From contig NC_084769.1 in NCBI RefSeq assembly GCF_028858725.1, positions 13,207,501 to 13,271,500 of the forward strand: a stretch of 64,000 nucleotides of DNA, given 5' to 3'. The translations under genes and the position numbers were made by a program. Below, piece after piece: positions 59,801 to 64,000 of the stretch (position 1 is the stretch's first letter; each line of letters opens with the position of its first letter). Below the pieces are notes generated by a model. It had not been told where the DNA came from. It made no database searches and saw only the letters and a list, made by a program, of their open reading frames with translations. The DNA is from Colius striatus (taxonomy: Eukaryota > Chordata > Aves > Coliiformes > Coliidae).

Positions 59801-62800
59801 GTCTGTTCTTGCATCTGAGGCAAACATAAACCTCCTGGGCACTGATTTTAGGACAGGCTGTGGGTTGTTTTTACTGGGATGCTGGGAGTGTTGGGGCTTT
59901 GGTTTCAAGGCATAACTTGGAAGCTCTTTGCTTTTCTGTAATGAATGATTGTGGAGCTTGTTTACTGAACACCTACGTAGGTAGTACTGTTTGCAGGCTT
60001 CAGGAGCACTTGGGTGCCAGCAAAGTCTGTCGAATTACACTCATTTATGCTGTTTCCTCTGTTTTGCAGGAGAGGAAGCTGGGCTTAGGGATCACAACAT
60101 TTTCCTGCACATGAAGCACTGAATAAAAGAGAAATGGGATGGAAGGGGAAGTGTGGATGAGAAAGGCAGAATTAGCTGCAGAATGGAGGGGAGAAAGGCA
60201 ATGCTCACTTTTAGAGAAAAGAGATGTTGTTGAATTTGGCAGTGTTACACTGTTGGAAATGAAATGCAGTTTGGTTTTCTTATTTGTTTTGCCTATCAGA
60301 TGTGCTGTGGGATGCCCAGACTGCACAGTGTGTGTGGAGTGTGCTGCAAACCATGATCCAAGTGTCAGTGCTTGCTCATGAGCCTTGAGTGGAGGAGGAG
60401 AGCCGGCTGGGCAAGTGACACTTGCTAGTAACAAGTCTGTTTGCTTGCATACGTGGCTTTTTAAATGGCTGCAGCCCCAAGGAAGAAGGCTGTCTGTAAA
60501 CAGCTCATGATACAAGGGAGGATTTGTGCAGGGCTTTGAGGGGTGACATCCTCTCCTCTCCCAAGTAAAGCATCAGCAATGTGGAGGGTAACTAGCAAAT
60601 TCTTCTCCCTGCTTTCCCTTCAGAATGCTGGGCTGTCTGATTCTCACTTTGCCTGTGCCACACAGCTGCCCTGGGTAGGGCTGTGCTGTGTAGGTTGCTG
60701 TGCACATCTCTGTCCTGGGGCATGCTGTTGCAGATGAAAGCTGTGCAAGCAGGTAACAGGACTGCAGTGGCTGTGATCACTGTTAGATATTTTCCAGGAA
60801 TACCCATGAGGCCTCTTCTTGGACCAGACTCCTTCATTGTCTGAGATGCCATTCAAACACATCCTGTTTTCCGGAGTTTACAATTTAACCCACAAAGCCT
60901 TGAAACATCCAGCTCCAGGCAGCAGTAATCTGCACCTTCTTGGCCAGGGGTACATGGGAGATGGTGGGGAGAGCTGCTGCCTGGCACCACTCATCCAGGC
61001 ATAAACTTCCCTGCCCAAGGCCAGCAGCTGTCAGAGCAAGCTGAGGAAATGGTTAACTGCATGAATGAAAATTGCTGAAGTGAACCATTTTCTTCCATGC
61101 AGGGTGCAGCAAGACTTCTCCAACCCCGCATTAATTGAGCATATGGCAGGGGTGGGGATGCTGGCTACCCTGGGAGGGACTGGGTACACACCTAAGTGTC
61201 TGTGGCCAGTAACAGTGTGGAGCTCCAGGCCAGGGAAAGGATAAGCTACAGAGAGGCTCCTACAGAAGTCTTGGCTTCAATTAGAGAAGAAAATGCTGGT
61301 TTGTAATTTTCTTCAAATGTGCTGAAGAGAGCAGGCAGGATTGTGAGGATGGATACTGCAGGACTTAGAGGCAGCAAGACAGGTGTCTGGGGTCACCTTA
61401 CTCTGGCTGCACATTCAGCCCTGCACTTTACCCACTACATTGAGTCTAGCAGCTGGCCTGGGTTTGAAACTTGTTGTTTTAAAGAATGGCTGGGAGAAAA
61501 CAGTGAAAAATGGTTTTTAGGGAAGTGATTTTTGCAAAGTCCTGGGTTATCCACTGCTGAGAAGAGGCTTTGGTGAGCAGGTACTGAGCTGGAGATCAGG
61601 CTGCATGCCTGATTAGTGTGGCACTGCTGCCAGTTCCCCACGAGTGTTTGCACAAACCCCCAGCTTGCATCTGTTTTAGTTTCTTTAAAACAAGCAGAGC
61701 ACTAGGGTTACTCTGTCAAGTGTTGCACCATTTTGAGATTTAAGGCAGTATCTTGCCCCCGTCTTGCTCTCCCTCACTGAGTGTACTCAGAGTTCCTGTT
61801 TCTCACCTGTGTGCTCTGCAGAAGGCAGATGCATGGTGGAGAGTGAGGAGCAGCAGCAGCACAGAGCTGCTCGGTCAGCTGCAGGATTTTTATTTCTGTT
61901 GACTGGGTGACATTTTATTTCAGGTGCTTGGTGACATTTGCAGGTGTGCTTTCTAGAAGGGCTGGGTTCATCTGCCCAGAAGTGATGGGCAGAGGAAATG
62001 TAAGACAAATCTGTAAGACCCTTCCCTCAGCACAAAGACATGATGTTTGCAGTTTATTAGCTGGGCACTATTGAATTGTATCCTGACAAACAAACTCCAG
62101 GTTTGGAGCTGCCAGAGCTTTGTGACTGGATGGGCAGGAGCTATGCAAGTGCAAAGGACCAGTTTCTGAGGCTGTGAGGATTCTCCTGAAGCAAACCTGT
62201 CTGTTGGTGTAATGTCATTGCAGACACAGCATATGAATCACAGCCCAAGTTTTTATGCTGGGAACTACTAGCTCAGCGTTTTTTCCCCATCAGCTCATAA
62301 TGTTGCAAGATGAAATCCTGCCGTGTTAATACGTAGTAGAGTTCAACCAGTCGATTATTAAGAATCATTTGGAGTTGCTAATTTGGACAATGCCTTTGGA
62401 GTGGGCTGCTGGTCTATGTTTGCTGTGTTGCTGTTCAATGTCAGCCCTCCCATTGCATTTTGTCAGAGCTTCCATTAATTTCAGTAGAAATCTGCATTTG
62501 AGGTGAAGGGTGACCTAATCTTTAAAAAGGATCTTAATCCACTTAGCCTCTCTTGCCAAGCTCAGCATTTTTATCTTGTCAGGAGCAGACTGCATTCCCT
62601 AACCTTGATGTGTCACTTTCCAGTTGGCTTAATATTTGGGTGAAGATAAAAAGGAAATGTTTTTTTCAAAGATGAAAAGAATTTGTGCATCTAAGGTATG
62701 TGTGTGTGTGATGTGCAAGTCTAAAAAAGATGTGAGCATAATTTTAAGTGCTGAGGTGGTGGAAAAAAGATAAAATAACAGCAGCAGATGACTAGTGAAC

Positions 62801-64000
62801 AAGAACAGGAAGGGGTAAATCCATCTGAAAGACTTCAAATGGGGAATTAAAAGGGAAGAAGAAATAGGGCGGAAATGTTGTTTGATGTAAAATTAAGTGC
62901 AAGACGAAAATAGGACTCCTGTTAGCTTGACCTGTAAATGTCTGTTCCCAGAGGACTGAGAGCAGCTAGGAAGAATATGGTCTCCGATGCAAATACGTGC
63001 CTATGCCTTGTTAGGACTGGAGGTTACTGCATTAAACCCAGCTCGGGTTAGAAAGGGTGCAAAGCTGTTGCCAGTAGCCTGTGTTCAGTTTTGGAGGGTT
63101 TCAGCTCAGACTCTGGTCACAAAACAACGCAACAATTAACGCTAATTGGTACCTTCCTTGATGCCCTGTCCAGGGGGAATGACCCTTCCCCTGCCCCCCT
63201 GGAGGCAGCCACTTCACTCCAGGTCAGGGGAAGAGGCCACCCAGGGGATGTTGCTTGGCTCACAGGACCTTAGCGCCAACTGGAAATCTCGAGTTGAACC
63301 CAGTTCACGCAGCATGAGGACTACCTGCTGTGTATCTGATGTTTCTCCCTGGGTGGCCAAATGTCTGCAAGGAGTGAACACCCACAGACATGCCCACAAT
63401 GAGCCTTAAAGCCATTTGCTCACTTCTCTTTAATCAAAAGCTTCTTTCCTCGTATTTTCTTTTCTGTTTGGTGACCAAAGCGAAGCTTCATGTGCCTTCA
63501 CGTGGGAGTTAAGTGGGTCAGCAGGCTGCTTTGTGTCAGCTCTCACGTGGAAAAAGCCCGCTGCAAAATGCTGAGGCTTGGCAGGAAAGTGCCAATTAAA
63601 GATAGCAGTGCAGGAGCACATTGTCTGGGCTGAAAGTACTCGAATCTAGGACTGTGACAACTGTCATTTGTAAGGGAAAGAACGATGAATTATTACATTG
63701 ACTGTTGTTCTAAAGTAGCTGGCACTTCCCCTCTTTCAAGAATTTGTTCTCATGCAGTCTGGACAAGGAGTTTTTCCGTGTTATACAGGTAAAGGGTAGA
63801 GGAGGAGAGTCACGGAGCCCGGTGCAGGAATGTGATCAACAGTGCTCTGAAGCTTGTACTTGGGCTTCACCTCATGTTGGTGATATTACTTATCTGTGTC
63901 TCAGCAGCAATCCAACCTTGTCCTGAGCACAGCACAGGTCTGGTTAGGGATGTGTGCAGGAAATCTGATTGCCAAGAGATGGCAAAGGGACAGATGTAGT
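56869..64000. other. NIFK 3' UTR and downstream gene-free region
   Basis: No further gene is supportable. There is no canonical AATAAA soon after the NIFK stop: a TATAAA variant lies at 57243 and the first AATAAA only at 60122-60127, so the 3' end is unresolved. Mammalian synteny predicts CLASP1 further along this strand, but no CLASP1-like exon or second CpG island appears before the window ends. A short TG microsatellite lies at 62697-62710. No CR1 copy was recognised here, unlike the rest of the window. Confidence 0.6.

Noticed and set aside
56869-64000. CLASP1 5' exons, expected from mammalian gene order
   Set aside because: No CpG island and no frame resembling the CLASP1 N-terminus was found in this interval.

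Overview
The window is vertebrate nuclear DNA, almost certainly from a bird. Split genes with GT-AG introns run through it. About eleven truncated CR1 LINE copies end in the avian ATTCTATG/ATTCTGTG octamer, and there is one complete avian-type endogenous retroviral solo LTR. The repeats do not fix the species; they suit a neoavian bird.

Three protein-coding genes can be assembled exon by exon, with every junction in phase. (1) A plus-strand Dbl-family Rho guanine-nucleotide exchange factor (DH-PH) has coding exons from about 21,028 to 35,893 and a model of 1,194 residues. I cannot assign it to a named paralogue. (2) TSN (translin) is on the minus strand, six coding exons from 51,325 down to 43,844, 229 residues. 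(3) NIFK (nucleolar protein that binds the Ki-67 FHA domain) is on the plus strand, six coding exons from 51,713 to 56,868, 280 residues. TSN and NIFK are head to head, with 387 bp between start codons inside one CpG island holding a perfect NRF1 site and ETS-type sites. This is a classical bidirectional housekeeping promoter. The RhoGEF and TSN converge tail to tail across about 6 kb.

Layout: 1-20,942 has no recognisable gene, is CpG-poor and carries five CR1 remnants. 20,943-36,490 is the RhoGEF gene, whose 6.7-kb second intron holds the solo LTR. 36,490-42,636 is intergenic. 42,636-51,325 is TSN, 51,326-51,712 the shared promoter and 51,713-56,868 NIFK. 56,869-64,000 has no gene I can support.

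TSN and NIFK are neighbours in mammals too, with CLASP1 beyond NIFK; no CLASP1 exon is seen here. The least ordinary item is the RhoGEF. It sits beside TSN where, as far as I recall, the human genome has a gene desert. It has a very long, mostly low-complexity N-terminal half, a cysteine cluster, and a second CxxC...CxxC element directly before the DH domain.
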